DNA of 64,000 bases from Datnioides undecimradiatus (taxonomy: Eukaryota > Chordata > Actinopteri > Lobotiformes > Datnioididae), in the NCBI GenBank assembly GCA_008933995.1, contig WARS01000013.1, positions 13,581,806-13,645,805 of the forward strand, written 5' to 3'. The notes below the pieces were generated by a model, which was given only the letters and a program-made list of their open reading frames with translations, did no database searches and was not told the DNA's origin. Made by a program: the position numbers and the translations under genes. Below, in pieces: positions 11,365 through 24,074 of the stretch. Each line of letters starts with the position of its first letter. Position 1 is the stretch's first letter.

Positions 11365-14300
11365 CATAGTTCGGTGCGCTGCAGTGTGAGATCCTGGGGG
11401 ATAGCATGAGTTAGACTTGGTTTTTACCAACTGATCCACAGTGCATGGCCCTGCATGCGTTACAGAAGATGCGGCTCAGACAAGCACTCACGCTGGAACC
11501 TTAAAGCACTATGCATTCAGCACACAGACTAGTTTTGAACTAACCTGCTCAAGTCCTTTATTTTCTTTGACCTTCATTTCTCATTCTCTTCCCCCTTCTG
11601 TTGTTTCACACTCTCTTTAGGCTGCATCTGCCCGAATCCTCTCATGTCTTTGTTCTTTCTATTAGTGTTTAGTGTTCCTCACTCCCTGTTGACCACCTGT
11701 CTCTGCAGCCTCATCTTCCATCCCGTGCGCTCTTTAAATCCACCCATCCATCCCCTCTGTCTTGCGCTCTCTTAAAATAGCTTAATTAAAAGACTGTTTT
11801 AAGACTTTCACTTTAAATGTCAGTGCACTCCATTTTCACCAGCAGGTGCACACACGCTCATGCATACACACGCACACACTCAAACCATTCACCCTGTGTT
11901 GCATCTAATGGAGTGGGATAAGAGCAGCACTCCGTCTCTGTGTAGATCCTCATTAGATTGAGTGCACAGGTGTGTTTTCTGTGGAAGTGATTTGAATGAC
12001 CCAAGCCAAGTCCCCTTTCAACTCCCATTCTTCCTCTCTTTTGCCATCCTCTGTAGATGTTCTCTCTTTTCTGTTCAGGGGTTGTCTTCATTCTTTTTTT
12101 TTGTGCTTCTCTTTCTTGGGGCTCAACACACTGACAATAGCTCTGAGGTAAAAAGCAGCCTATCTCATTTATTTCAATTAGACCTTTGCACCGGTGCAGC
12201 AGGAGTTCTTGATGCAGAGCTCTGGTGTACAGATCTGCAGGTTAGAGCAGCCAAAAATTTGACTCTACCTTTCACGCGTGCAACATCATCTGGTGGTGGC
12301 CATTCAGATACTGTGTGTGCAAACACACATTCCCGGAAGAGACTGCTTGGTGCTAAAATGCTGCCTAACTCATCAGCATTTAGGTGGTGGATAAATGTAT
12401 TGCTCATAAAAGCTCTCAATAGACGAATTATCAACCCCAAAGGAGCGTAAACAGTGTAAAGTGTGTTTGCTTTAGATAAGACCCCGAACTAGACTTTCTG
12501 GTTTACATGTCAACTAACACAGACATGCAGCCTGTAGCCTTTTTTGTGAAAAACACAGCGGTACCATAACCTATCATTGAAGATGGCTTCCATTAAAACG
12601 TCCCCAGTCATACTAGTGAGCCAGCTAAGAGGAATGCAGCCGTTACTTATTTTATTATTTGCACCTGTGCATTTTCTGCTATGACACAGCACTTTCAAAA
12701 CTCTTATACTCAGACAATTCATTTTGTATACCCCCGCCCAATCCTACTCTACCAGTCAGGTCTGTTACCATGGTTACTGGAGTTTTGATATGGATTGCAT
12801 TTGCATGTAATTTATCACCACTTTAAACGTCCTATCAAAAAACTGTCCCCAATGATGATTCAATAGCCTCAGAGATGAGATCATTGGCTGACCCCATGAC
12901 AGCAGCAAGGCTGGAGGGGTCAGCCTCAGGTTAATGACGTCTGCCACGTTGTCCCCTAAGCAGTGACCTCATGTCAGCTGCCCACTGCTGACCTTCACCT
13001 CAGTGAGTGTTCTGAAGGACCTCAAAACTGACCTCAAGTGAGTGCCTGATGCCATTTTTCAATGTGAGAGCAGCTGCTGTTCAACATAACGAGACATAAC
13101 AAGCGCAGAGAACCACAAGTCTGACTCGTACAATAAAACTAAAATTAAAGAAGAGAACATGTGAGCTGTAAAGATGCATGCAGTAACATTAATGACTCAC
13201 CTAGATTTACTCCCATGCCAAACCTAGAATGTTTGGTATGTTAGGATTAGCTGTAATCATCATCATCTGTTGTAGCTATTGTATTCACTGTAACTGCGTA
13301 GTCTGTCATACACACAAACAGTGAAACAGTTTTAAGGCTAAACTGGGTCAAAACACAGTGTTTTACTTCTGGTCAATAACCCAACAGTAATATGAAAAAA
13401 ATGACTCAAACACGGGATCAAAACGTCCCATTGGTACTGATAAAAGTTAACCTGGCATTGCTGTGGAGCTGCTTAAATAAAGTGTAGTATTTCATGAAAT
13501 TAACATCTTGGGCAAGGAAATAATGAATTATTTATATCCTGGAAAGTAAACAACCCCTTTAATTCAATTACTTTTTTTGGTTGCCTCCATTGATCAGAGT
13601 CTGAAAATCACAAGGCATCCCGTGTATCAAGTGTCATGATTATAGATTAATAGTTACATTAAATATACTACTAACAAATGTACCTTTTTGAAATAATGTT
13701 TAATGTTGATTCTCCATATGGGGTTGTATTAGCCATGTAACAGATGCCAGTTTTCCACTAAGTTACAAACCTAACCAGATCCAAGTATAAAAACTTGCCT
13801 CCTACTGCGCAGCTCTGCATTGTTTAAGCTGCTGGAATTTGGCACTGAACCCCACCCATAATGTCTCAGCCAGTCCACTGCATGTGACTGAGCAGGGTGG
13901 GAAAGGCTGTGTGGAGCGGGGGTGGAGGGTGAATACATTTAGGTTGACCCTGCCACAGAGTGGTGGAGAGGGTAAGGCCTGAGGGTGGGGGGCTGGACAG
14001 CTGTTAGCCACATAGTCATGATGGATGGCCGGTCACTCTGTCAGCTCCCTGTGCGGAGTTCATATTAGTGCTGGGTCATAATTTCTTGCCCCTGGCCATC
14101 ATTAGGATGATATGTTTATGGGCACAGGGAGATGGTGGCTGTTTTTCGGTAAACACAAATGTTTGGGCATATTAGAAGCAGCTCTTTGTGTGTTGGATAA
14201 AGCACACACACATGCACACAACCCATTCATCACCTCAGCCCTGTTACCTGACTATATTTGTCTACTGTGTGTGTGTGTGTTAGCCCTTGTGTTTGTGTGT

Positions 14301-14374
14301 CTCTGTTTTGTCCCTGAGCTTTATTAGTGAACCCCTGACCTTCTCCCCAGTTTGAGAGTGGATCAATACAAACC

Positions 14375-14598
14375 ATTTCCACACAGAGGGAGAGAGAGAA
14401 AGAGGGAGAGAGGGAGGGATTCAAAATACAGGTGAAATAAAGAGTGAAGTGAAATAGGGGAGAAAACAAGGGAGCATAAGAGAGGATGAAGAGGATGTAC
14501 ATGAGAGAGACGGCAGCCCAAAACAGAGTGAGGGACGAGAGAGAAAGACAGAGGTGCGGGACGTGGGCGTGTGTAAAAATGAGAGAGTGTGAGGGCGT

Positions 14599-14649
<51 letters not shown>

Positions 14650-14780
14650 TGCCAAAGCATGGTACAGGAACGAGAGAGGGAATTTGAAGGATGGTATTGA
14701 GAACATGAGAGAGTCAGAGTGAGGAAGAGGCTTGAAGGGGGGAAAGGGAGGGAATTGATAAAGAAACCACACAAAAGGAG
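14375..14780. repeat. Purine-rich block with (GA)22 core
   Basis: About 400 bp in which the + strand is mostly A and G, with an unbroken GA run at 14601-14645. Mirror-type purine runs such as this can form intramolecular triplexes; in the transcript they would be GA-rich. Confidence 0.9.
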
Positions 14781-15439
14781 GAAAAAGCAGCGGTGTTGTT
14801 GACTTTGTCCACAAAGCAGGCACATTGCTACACATTTCACGCTTCTTTTTACAGGTGATCGAGCCTTGATACGAGTGTTCAGGCATTTTCTTTTAACTTG
14901 TCTGCACTGGTCCCTGTAGAAATGACTGCTGTAGGAATGTATCTGTACTACAAGTGATACTACATTTTGAAAAATAGGAAACCAGACCGGCAAGTGGCAG
15001 GCTAGATGAAGAATGCAGATATGCTCTTTACTGTGAGCGCCATGAAATTGTCCAACAGCATCAGTCATGAGGAGTATGACGAGGAGCCATGTTTTATGCT
15101 GCAGTCACAGCCGGCTAGCTGTGACGTCAAAGTTATGTTGTGTTTTTAGTGATGACAATTTGGATTTGACTGGAAATATCGATTTCTAGAATTTGATTTA
15201 AATCAAATGTCAAAACAGTCTCTGAACATTGTTTTAAATCTGATTTACAGCTGTTTTTCTGTGTGATTTTTTTATTTATTTGGGATTTGACTAAAGCCAT
15301 CTGATTCCAATCTGGGTAGATAGAAAAAAAAACTATGTGAGTTGACAGCCTACACATAACCCTAGCGAGCAAGACGGCGATATAAGCGAGAGTGACATGA
15401 GAGTGGTGATTTTAATGAGAGAGGAATAAACAGAGTAAG

Positions 15440-15695
15440 AGAAAATGGCTTGTGGGCAGAGACGGAGAGAAGGAGAAAAACAGCCAGAGAGAGGGAGAGA
15501 GAGAGCGAGCAGCGGGCCTTTTACAGCCAGGGTGTGCTCGAAGGAGAGGCAGTGATTCACCGACGGAGAGAAGAGAAGGGCGAGAGGAAGAGTGATAGCC
15601 CCAGAAATCTTTTCGCCACCACTGCCAAGAACAGCGGGAGAAAAGGGCGGGTGACAGAAAGAGGGGAGAGAGATAGAAGAAGGAGAGGAGAGGGT
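15440..15695. repeat. Second purine-rich block
   Basis: A GA-rich stretch on the + strand with many GAGAGAG and GGAGA units but no long perfect tract, separated from the 14375-14780 block by ordinary sequence. Confidence 0.85.
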
Positions 15696-15888
15696 GATTG
15701 AACGTTGGCTGCTGCACAAATAATATCGTGTCCGTCACCTGGCCACCGCACTGTCCTCTTCAGCAGCATGCCTCTCTGTCATGTCAACTCTGCCGTGTCT
15801 GTGTGTCTGTCTGTGTGAGTGTGTCCTGACAGGGTGTGTATGTCTTGTAGGAGGTGCTATAAGAGCGAGGACTCAGGAACACGACCAA

Positions 15889-15889
<1 letters not shown>

Positions 15890-15921
<32 letters not shown>
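15890..15921. repeat. (TG)16 microsatellite
   Basis: An uninterrupted TG tract on the sense strand, giving UG repeats in the transcript. Confidence 0.97.
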
Positions 15922-15922
<1 letters not shown>

Positions 15923-17499
15923 CTGAACTGTCACAGGCTTTGGAGGGGCATGCTCTACTAAGTGAAAGTCAGGGAATTTCTTCGCTCAGGGGTCACTTTG
16001 CCTAACATGTTTTCTTACTCGTTAAATTCATCACATTAAATGGTGATTTCCAGCTGTGTTTCTCCACGGCAAGCAAAACATTGAAGTAGCCCACAGTAAC
16101 CTTTCAGGTTACCAGTAAGCACTTATTTAGTTATAGAAAGTCATGGAAAAGTCGTGGTATATATCAGCTGAGCAGCAGAGGGAACTGTGGTCATATTAGC
16201 TCCTGAAAGCTTTCTTTTAGCACAGTATACACTATTAACTCCTGGAGAATGTTGTGTTACAATCTCCAATATTGTTTTTTAGGCTGGTTAAGGCACTGTG
16301 CCTCTATGAAGCCTGATTCATTTCCAGTCTGTGCTCAAATTGAACCTTTGTGTGCTTTAAAAATACTTAGTGAAGCAAAATCAGTTATAGTACGCTTACA
16401 ATATAGCTTGAAAATTCAGTTTTTAGGCGTTTTTATGTTCTGTTGTTGGTTAAAACTTTTTTAAATAGCGTATTAAGTTGAGTAAGAAGACTGCCCCAGC
16501 CTCCCTGCAACCTTGGCTTTACTAATTGTACTTAAGCCTACTTTAATACTGTTCAGAAGTTGTTAAAACATTATCATCACTGTTAGTCACTATACTAACC
16601 CTCTGTTTGGACATTCCTGCTCAACCGAGGCTCATATCTGACCCAAAGACTATTCAACATGTCAAGCTGCTTTCTCTCGATCAGCAGATGGATGGCGACA
16701 ATTTGAACTCTGTCACGAGCCAAGGCATCAATCAGTCGCTCCAAAAGAGTCAATCCCAAGTATTCACTTTTTTGCTGCCGTATAGGCCAGCTGTCACATA
16801 ACCATGATGTCAAAGGGTTTGAACCTGAAATCGATAATGAAGCGATCACTTGTGCATCGTAGTTATTTTGGTTTCGGTAGCTTGTTAGCCATAGCGCTCA
16901 TTGCTGTGATATTTCTGCACTGCCCTCACAAGACATTACTCACGAGGCAGTGTGGGCGGTGTGTTTTTTCTTGGAACGTGTTTTTGTGTGTGCTGTTATT
17001 TTATTTAGTTGATTTAGATTTGACTTTTTTTTCCCTTTAGCATTAAGGCTGCTGCTGTCAATACTAAACTATTTACTGTCTGTTTATCCGAAACAAAGAG
17101 ATATCGCCGCTGCTGGAGCTTTAAAGTTGTGTGTGTTTTGTCATAGCTGTAGAGTAGCTGCAGAGAGGAGCGTGGTTATCAGGGCAAATAATGTCCTGTG
17201 GTGAGCTGCACCCTGGAGACTGATTACTGTTGTAGAGCAGATGCAAATGTTTAAACTGGTCCTTTTCCCTACGGATGATATCAAGAACATGCATTGGATA
17301 GGATAACAGGATATCCATAGAATAATATTATATTGACTGATTGAATTGGATCCCGTATTTGCTCGTAGATTTAGTTTTCTGGTTATGTAACTTTTTGTAA
17401 ACCTGTAATATTTATTTGGTGAGACAAAAAACTGATAATGGAATATCTGATTTTCTCTCTGCAGAGTTTCATTACGCTGTTACAGAAAAGACAAAGTGG

Positions 17500-17720
17500 A
17501 GTTGGCCAGCTCCTACCCTTATTATATCTGTCATTATGAATGTCATCTAATGAAAGTAACTCATTTGTGGCCTTTATAAAACACAGTCCTATTTCTGCGG
17601 ACCTAATCTAAAAGGATGTGCCGGCAAATGCGTTTAAGTAATTAGACCTGATTAATTGAGCGAGAGTTGATGAGCAGAGTTAATTGACAGTCTAAATGAG
17701 TTGAGCTAGGAGACACCGAT
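17500..17720. promoter_or_regulatory. Candidate intronic enhancer with clustered homeodomain cores
   Basis: A repeat-free island holding TAATTA (17639-17644) and TTAATTGA twice (17652-17659 and 17680-17687), plus TAAT/ATTA-like cores upstream. Homeodomain proteins bind such cores. Island status and function are inferred; no conservation could be checked. Confidence 0.25.
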
Positions 17721-18984
17721 TGAGGCGGGTTGTCTTAAACGTTATTGGTACTCGTGGGTCATGTTTCGGTTAATATTTGGTGATTTGATTTTGAAATTAG
17801 GAATTTGTTAATTTGTGTACAGGATTGGCTTTTGATTGCATCACAGTGGCGCGTGTGTGTGTGTGTGTGTGTGATAGAGAGAGCTTGTGTGTAAGCTAAC
17901 AATGACACACCCACTCTGTGCTCAAGCGTGGCTCTCATCCCATTATTAAATGACAATAGAAAACCTTTTGGAAAAGACCCCATGCAGACTGTGTGTGAGC
18001 TGTTTAATTCTCTCTCTCTCTCTCTTTTCTGACCTTTCTCTCGCTCTCTGAGGAGTGTTTAGCTCAACAAATCCCCATCTCTAGCACCACTCTAATGATA
18101 CTAATTGTCAGTGTAATTATGTATTGATCTGTACTGTGTGTATGGGTGGTGTGTTGCATACATCATTATCAGGAGTAATCAGAAAATGTGGGGCAGGGGT
18201 TGTGCCTGCATCGTGCATGCTAATGTTTGTTTGTTTATTTGCTTTAAGTTTTTTTTGCAGCTTAATGCTTTGCTTTTCATGTAGATGAGCTGAAATTACG
18301 CAGTCAGCACAGATCTACTTACCATCGTCAAACAATCATACATGTGCTCCACTTTTCCAACATCATTGTTCTTGTGTGCTGTGCAGATGCACTACATTAG
18401 CTGCTTCCCAGTATAACCAGCAGGCGACTGTGTGTTAAATAATAAGTATTGATATTTATTTAGTTTTCTATTTAATGGCGTATGTTTCTTTTTAAACCAA
18501 AACTTGTATGTGTTTCACACCGCATGAAGACGCTGACAATCACAGTGCAGAATGAACATGGTTCATTTGCTGTTAGTGCAGCTCAGATCAGACTTTATCA
18601 AATAAAGATTTACAAGGAAGAACGAGAAAATGCAAATCAGCGGCTGTCTTAGTGTAATAACAAAGACCTTTTAATGTTCTTTCTAAAAGCAGGGTTTCAG
18701 CTCTTTGAAATCCTTCTCAAATTCCATTTGTTTTACATTTATTGTTCCCTTTTTAATAGCTGAGTTTACATGAGAATATGAAGACATAAGAAATTGTTTT
18801 CACAGGCTGACTGACTGACAAAAACAGATTCTAATGTTTAATATATCTTTATCTCACGTCTGGTCACAGTACTTGCATCCTTCTTTACTGCCGCTTCACA
18901 TGTCTGCCTTCAGTTCCAGGTAGCATTTGAATATCTTATGACATCTATTGAAACCTTGAAATCTGCTGAACCACTCTTCCACCG

Positions 18985-19165
18985 CCGGTCACTGAGCAGC
19001 TCTATCAGAGCAGTCGGAGGTTAAGTACTTTGCTCAAGGGCACCTGTGGTGGTTGATGATGAGTTGAGGAAGCGTGTTACTCATTCATTTTCCCCACCCA
19101 CATTTCCCAGCCGGCACAGGGATTAGAACTGATGATCTTTTGATCACAAGCTCTCCTCTGGTCTG
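18985..19165. mobile_element. Degraded SINE-like remnant with a tRNA B-box-like segment
   Basis: It contains GTTAAGTACTTTGCTCAAGG and, about 100 nt on, GGGATTAGAACTGATGATCT followed by TTTGATCACAAGC. The paired motifs 'TTAAGTGCCTTGCTCAAGGGCA' and 'GGGATTCGAACC...CTTTTGGTCACAAG' recur in many fish genomes; the second resembles the reverse complement of a tRNA B box. No intact promoter or tail is seen. The family assignment is from memory and uncertain. Confidence 0.45.
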
Positions 19166-21715
19166 CCTGTGAGCATGCGTTGGCATTGGTTTCATTTCGA
19201 GCGACTGCATGCTTCTTTGAGTGCATTTAGGGGTGCGTTTCTTCCCGTACACGCTGCACACAGTATATATTATTTCTCTTCTGTCTCTCCCAGTCAGTTG
19301 GATTGTGGTCTAAACATGTGGTGACAGCTTTTGGATGCAGCTCTGTGAAAAGGTGCCAACTCCTTGAGGTTTCACTGTCTGCCTGGAGTGCACTCAACAC
19401 AGAAATTACTACCCTGCAACCCCTGAATACTGAATTTGTGCAGTCATCCCTTTTTCTAAATTATTGATCAGTGAGGATCCAGTTGCAAATTCTAGAAAAC
19501 GGCTCCAGCAGTTTTGAACTGAAACAATTCAGAGATTGTAAATTAGTTTTGAAAAAATACTTTTTTTCCTCAGACCAATTGTTTTCCCTATACTCATGTA
19601 GCCTTGAGTTTGAACTGATCAGTGTGTATTAACATCTGAGGTAGAACACTTTTCCTCCCAAGAGGAAATGCACTTGTTAATGCACTGAGCATTAGGTCTC
19701 ACACCTTTGAGACACAACCAGTCAGATACTCTCTGTCTCCATGGAGTCAGTGACGTTACTGCTGATGTCGTTGAGGAACCTTATGAGATGTTTGCATCTT
19801 GTTCTTTCAAACATGAAGGTTGGTATTTACATTTGTTCACTGTATTTTCATGGTATTTAATGTCCAGTGCTCTGAGATAGAAACAGAACTTACAGAACAG
19901 ACTGGTTCAGCATTTGAAGATTGTGCTGGCTTGACAAGTTACAGCTTTCGAGTCCTGTCGTCAGTGTCGGTCCATTAAGTTGTCAGAGTAAACATGAAGC
20001 CTAAAATACATTTAGACCTGGTTTGAGGTCAGTTTGCTCTCTCGCTCTCTCTCTGTATGTGTGTGTGTCTGCAAACAGTTTTAATTTATTTAATTTATGA
20101 CAGATGCTATTATTATATTATATTATATTTATATATTATATTTTTCTTTTAACTGTGATGTTGAACTGACCATACAGGTGTGTATATACAAACACACATA
20201 CGTTCAAGCAGGCAAACCCTGAATTATGAATGTGTAACTATGGATACCATCAGATGGTAGGGTTGCTCTTCTCATGTATACTTGCAAAGACACACACACG
20301 CTCACACACTCACACAAGCTCTGCAGCATTTCATGTGTTTATTCTTCTTGACTCCCGCAATGTCTCCATGAGTTCAAGGCCCCTGCTGAGATTTCTGGGT
20401 AATTTATGAGCTGCCCTCTCCCAGAATCCCTTACTCTGCTTGCAGCCAATCACACGCACGTGCACACACACACACGCACACACACACACACACGTCAGGC
20501 ATAAAGCACCTGCATCTGCCGACATACTTTTGGTTATTTGTTTGTTTATATGTGTGTGTATGCACTGAAAACCTTTGTCATCTCATCTGGAAACAAGGTA
20601 AGAGGCTGCAAAGGAGCAGCTGTTTTGACTGTAGTTGGTGTTAGATAGTTTTCCTTTCCTCCTGTCCACCTCTCTCTCCACACACACACACTTGTGGCTG
20701 CAGGTCACTTTGTACACATCTTTGATAACACTTAAACACATCACTTAAATACACGTTATGTATGACGGTGCAGGACAGTGGGTGATCCTGGAGAGATGGG
20801 TGCTCATCTGCTGGCTTTATGAGGAGACAGCTGATGACTAGCAGCAAGGCATGTTTTCCCTACTCCCTCTGACACCACTGTGTTAGCAACACCAACACAA
20901 ACCACCTCGGTCCCCCTCTCTTTTGTCCTTTGATTGAGAGTAGAAAGAAAAACATATCTAGTTTTCTCTACAAGCAGGTAGTTTTACAGGAAAGCAGAGC
21001 ACCTGTTAATGCACACTGCTGCCCAGTCCATACATATGTTGCTAAATGAATGAATGGTGTTTTTGTAGTTGCCATACATGTTTTCCATCCACCTCGATGG
21101 CCATAATTCACAGTAGTATATTCAGTCAACAACACCATGCATGTTCCTGTACATAAGCCCTTATTGTATTTGGCTGTTTCCACATTTCACTGAATGGAGG
21201 TTACTATTGAAGAATTCCATTTGTGGTCAACTTAATGTTTGCCCACACATATTTTCTTGACATAATACATTAAAGATCAGTAATCATGGGGTAATCATTA
21301 TTTAACCATTTCCTTCAGCCGTCTAGCGCACATCTGTAATCAGTCAGTGATATTGTGGGCCGAGCTGTGTGTACACACGTGTTTGGTGCCATATGAATGG
21401 CTATATTTCATCATGTTGGAGTGTGTATGTCTGTGTATGTGTGCGTGTATGTCTGTGTGTGTATGTGTGTGCGTGTATGTCTGTGTGTATGTGGGTGTGT
21501 GTGTCGTATATTCTACAGCAGTGTCTTGGTCGTATATTTCTCTATGACCTTGAATATCAGCTGACAGCTCACATGTACTGCACTATACACACACACACAC
21601 ACACACACACCAGAAGTATAATACTTCATTCTCCCTGTGTTTATTGACCCTTTCAAAACTCCCATTAAAGATTACTGCTTAAGGAGATTTACCTGTTCTC
21701 AGTCTGGGTGTATAG

Positions 21716-22020
21716 CAGAGCTTAAACGATTTGTCTGTTCATCGATTGGTCGATCAGCTGCATATTAATCTGCAGCTGTTTTGATAATCGTTTATCAAAG
21801 CAATATTTTCTTTGAAAATCTGTTGATACAAGTGAATATTTCTGTTTTAGTTTTTTGTTTTATATGATACTAAAATAAATAGAGTTTGGTGTTTGCATCA
21901 CCAGTCAGACATGATACCGGCATAAACTGTGCAGACTTGTGATGTACTTAATTTCTTGCTGTCTTCTGATATTTTGGTGCTAAACCAATTTATTGGTGGA
22001 TTAATTGCTGGTGAAAATTG
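21716..22020 (-). mobile_element. Teleost non-autonomous interspersed repeat, - orientation copy
   Basis: Reading + strand, TTAAACGATTTGTCTGTTCA, then CGATTGGTCGATCA and TTGATAATCGTTTATC, match the reverse complement of the 3' end of the element seen at 63543-63800. TATATGATACTAAAATAAAT and TTCTGATATTTTGGTGCTAA match its middle and 5' parts. It is strongly diverged, so it is old, and its edges are approximate. Confidence 0.55.
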
Positions 22021-22794
22021 GTTCATATGAAAAGTATAAATGTATAATCATTTTGGAAAGAGAAATCTACATTTTTTGCTGAATACCAGATTAGAAGTTA
22101 TGAGCACATTTTTCAAGAAAAAAAGCATGATTATATCTCCTGTTTTCAGATTTGACTTACACTCGTACTTCCAAGCCCCATTGAACTGCAAATTCACAGA
22201 TTCTCTCGGCGCCACATGCATCCTGTGAAAATCAAAACAAGAAGCCTCCTCTTCTGCATTTGTAAGGCCCTGCAGCCAAAGTCAGTGGAAGGTTGTTGGC
22301 TTAACTCTTTCATCCCTGGCGGAGCTCTGTGTCTTTGAAAACACACTGCAGAACGTTAAATACGGTCTCCAGCCAATAACCCTGCAGAGACCACAGAGGG
22401 GAATATTATTTCCATTCAGAATATCAGTGCTAATTCACGTGGGAATCTTTTAGTGCCTCAAATTGCAGAACCCACATCAGAATGTTGCCTCCATTAAAAT
22501 GCTTTCCAACCTCAAGGGAAACTTCTTTTATTCCATGCTGATCTGTGCTGTTTAAACCTTCCAGACCTGCAGGAAAGCTATAGCACCTTCGCCCTTGAGT
22601 GCCCCAGAGAGACCTATATAGACTACTGTGCATGTTTGTGTGTATTCGTGTACATGCGCACTGTGTGCTTAGCAATGTGTGTTAACCCTTATAGACTCCA
22701 GGGACTACAGTATTTTCGACAGTTGAACTCCTCCATAGAAGATGGATTAACCCTTTTAACTTGTTTCCCTTTGGCTGTGATAGCCAAACAGCTC

Positions 22795-22795
<1 letters not shown>

Positions 22796-22853
<58 letters not shown>
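22796..22853. repeat. (TG)29 microsatellite
   Basis: A 58-bp TG tract followed closely by a short TG/G-rich extension. It is the first of four long dinucleotide tracts within about 650 bp. Confidence 0.98.
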
Positions 22854-22855
<2 letters not shown>

Positions 22856-23016
22856 TGTGTGTGGGGGGGTTAGGTGTGGTGGAGGGGCTGACTCTAGTCC
22901 AGATTGATGGATTTTTTTCCCGTGACTACATGGTTTAAATGATGTATGTCATATAAAGACGATGGGAATTGTTTTGTTGCTTGTAGCCAAATTAAAAAAA
23001 ACCCTGAATACTTTGG

Positions 23017-23019
<3 letters not shown>

Positions 23020-23049
<30 letters not shown>
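23020..23049. repeat. (TG)15 microsatellite
   Basis: An uninterrupted TG tract, in the same orientation as 22796-22853 and opposite to the next two tracts. Confidence 0.97.
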
Positions 23050-23051
<2 letters not shown>

Positions 23052-23219
23052 AGAGTGAGAGTGAGTTAGAGATCTTAGGTGTGTGTTCTTACTGTGTGTG
23101 TGTTGTCTGTCAGTCGCCTTTGTTCTGAGGAAAGATATTGCCCCCTGGCCATTAGTGGTCACAAAAGAAAGTTGTTTCAGGTAATGGCTGTGTGTGTTCC
23201 TGTCTCTCACTTCTTCTTA

Positions 23220-23220
<1 letters not shown>

Positions 23221-23272
<52 letters not shown>
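23221..23272. repeat. (AC)26 microsatellite
   Basis: An uninterrupted 52-bp AC tract, complementary to the TG tracts just upstream. Confidence 0.98.
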
Positions 23273-23274
<2 letters not shown>

Positions 23275-23392
23275 TGCTTCAATTAAAATGTCTTCTTTTT
23301 CTTTGCTTTTATCATGTGACATCACAGTGCAGAGAAAGAAATAGGGATCAAGCTCTTTGTTGAGTCCAGAGTCCAGTTGATAGCCCCAACAC

Positions 23393-23403
<11 letters not shown>

Positions 23404-23441
<38 letters not shown>
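23404..23441. repeat. (AC)19 microsatellite
   Basis: An uninterrupted AC tract, preceded by CTCTCTCTTAC. It is the last of the four-tract cluster. Confidence 0.97.
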
Positions 23442-23443
<2 letters not shown>

Positions 23444-24074
23444 CTACCTCTGCAGATTTAATGCAGGTCCAAAGAGGTGTGTGAGAGAAAGAAAGAGTAG
23501 TGACTGAGAGAGAGACAGAGGCAGAGGAGGGATGGATGAAGAGGGAGATGCAAAGCGACTGGGCGAGAAGGGACGGCTGGACGGAGGTAGAATAGGACAG
23601 GGAGGGGATATTGATGTTTGCTCAGTTACTGTAGCGGCTGGAAGAAGATGGAGACAAAAAGTGAGAAAGTAGAAAAAGGCAGAATAACGGGTTATTGACA
23701 TGTGCTGCGCTGCGGGCAATTTAAGCAGATCGGGAGGGAGAGAGAGGCAGAGAGGTGTTATCTTTTCTCCTGTGTGGATCAATCAGATGATGTAGTGATA
23801 AGACTGTGGATTACACAGCCATTTACACACTGTCCAAGTGTGTTTGTGTGTGTGCATTTACTCACACATGAGTCGGTCGGCCCTGGCTGATACACACTGA
23901 CGCCCGTTCAGTTTTAGAAGTCAGTTGGACCCGATCAGGTCTCTGTCTAACAGTATTGCCAAAGCAGGATCCAACAAGTTTTATTTATTTATTTTTAATA
24001 ACACATAAATGTTCTTATTATCAACCCTTCAGGCAGAAGCTTTTACTTTCATCTTGTTATAATGATGTCAATTA

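Noticed and set aside
14230-15068. Two overlapping minus-strand frames of 215-218 codons
   Set aside because: They are the translation of the GA-rich block as SLSLS/LSLSL low-complexity runs and owe their length to the lack of stops in that repeat.
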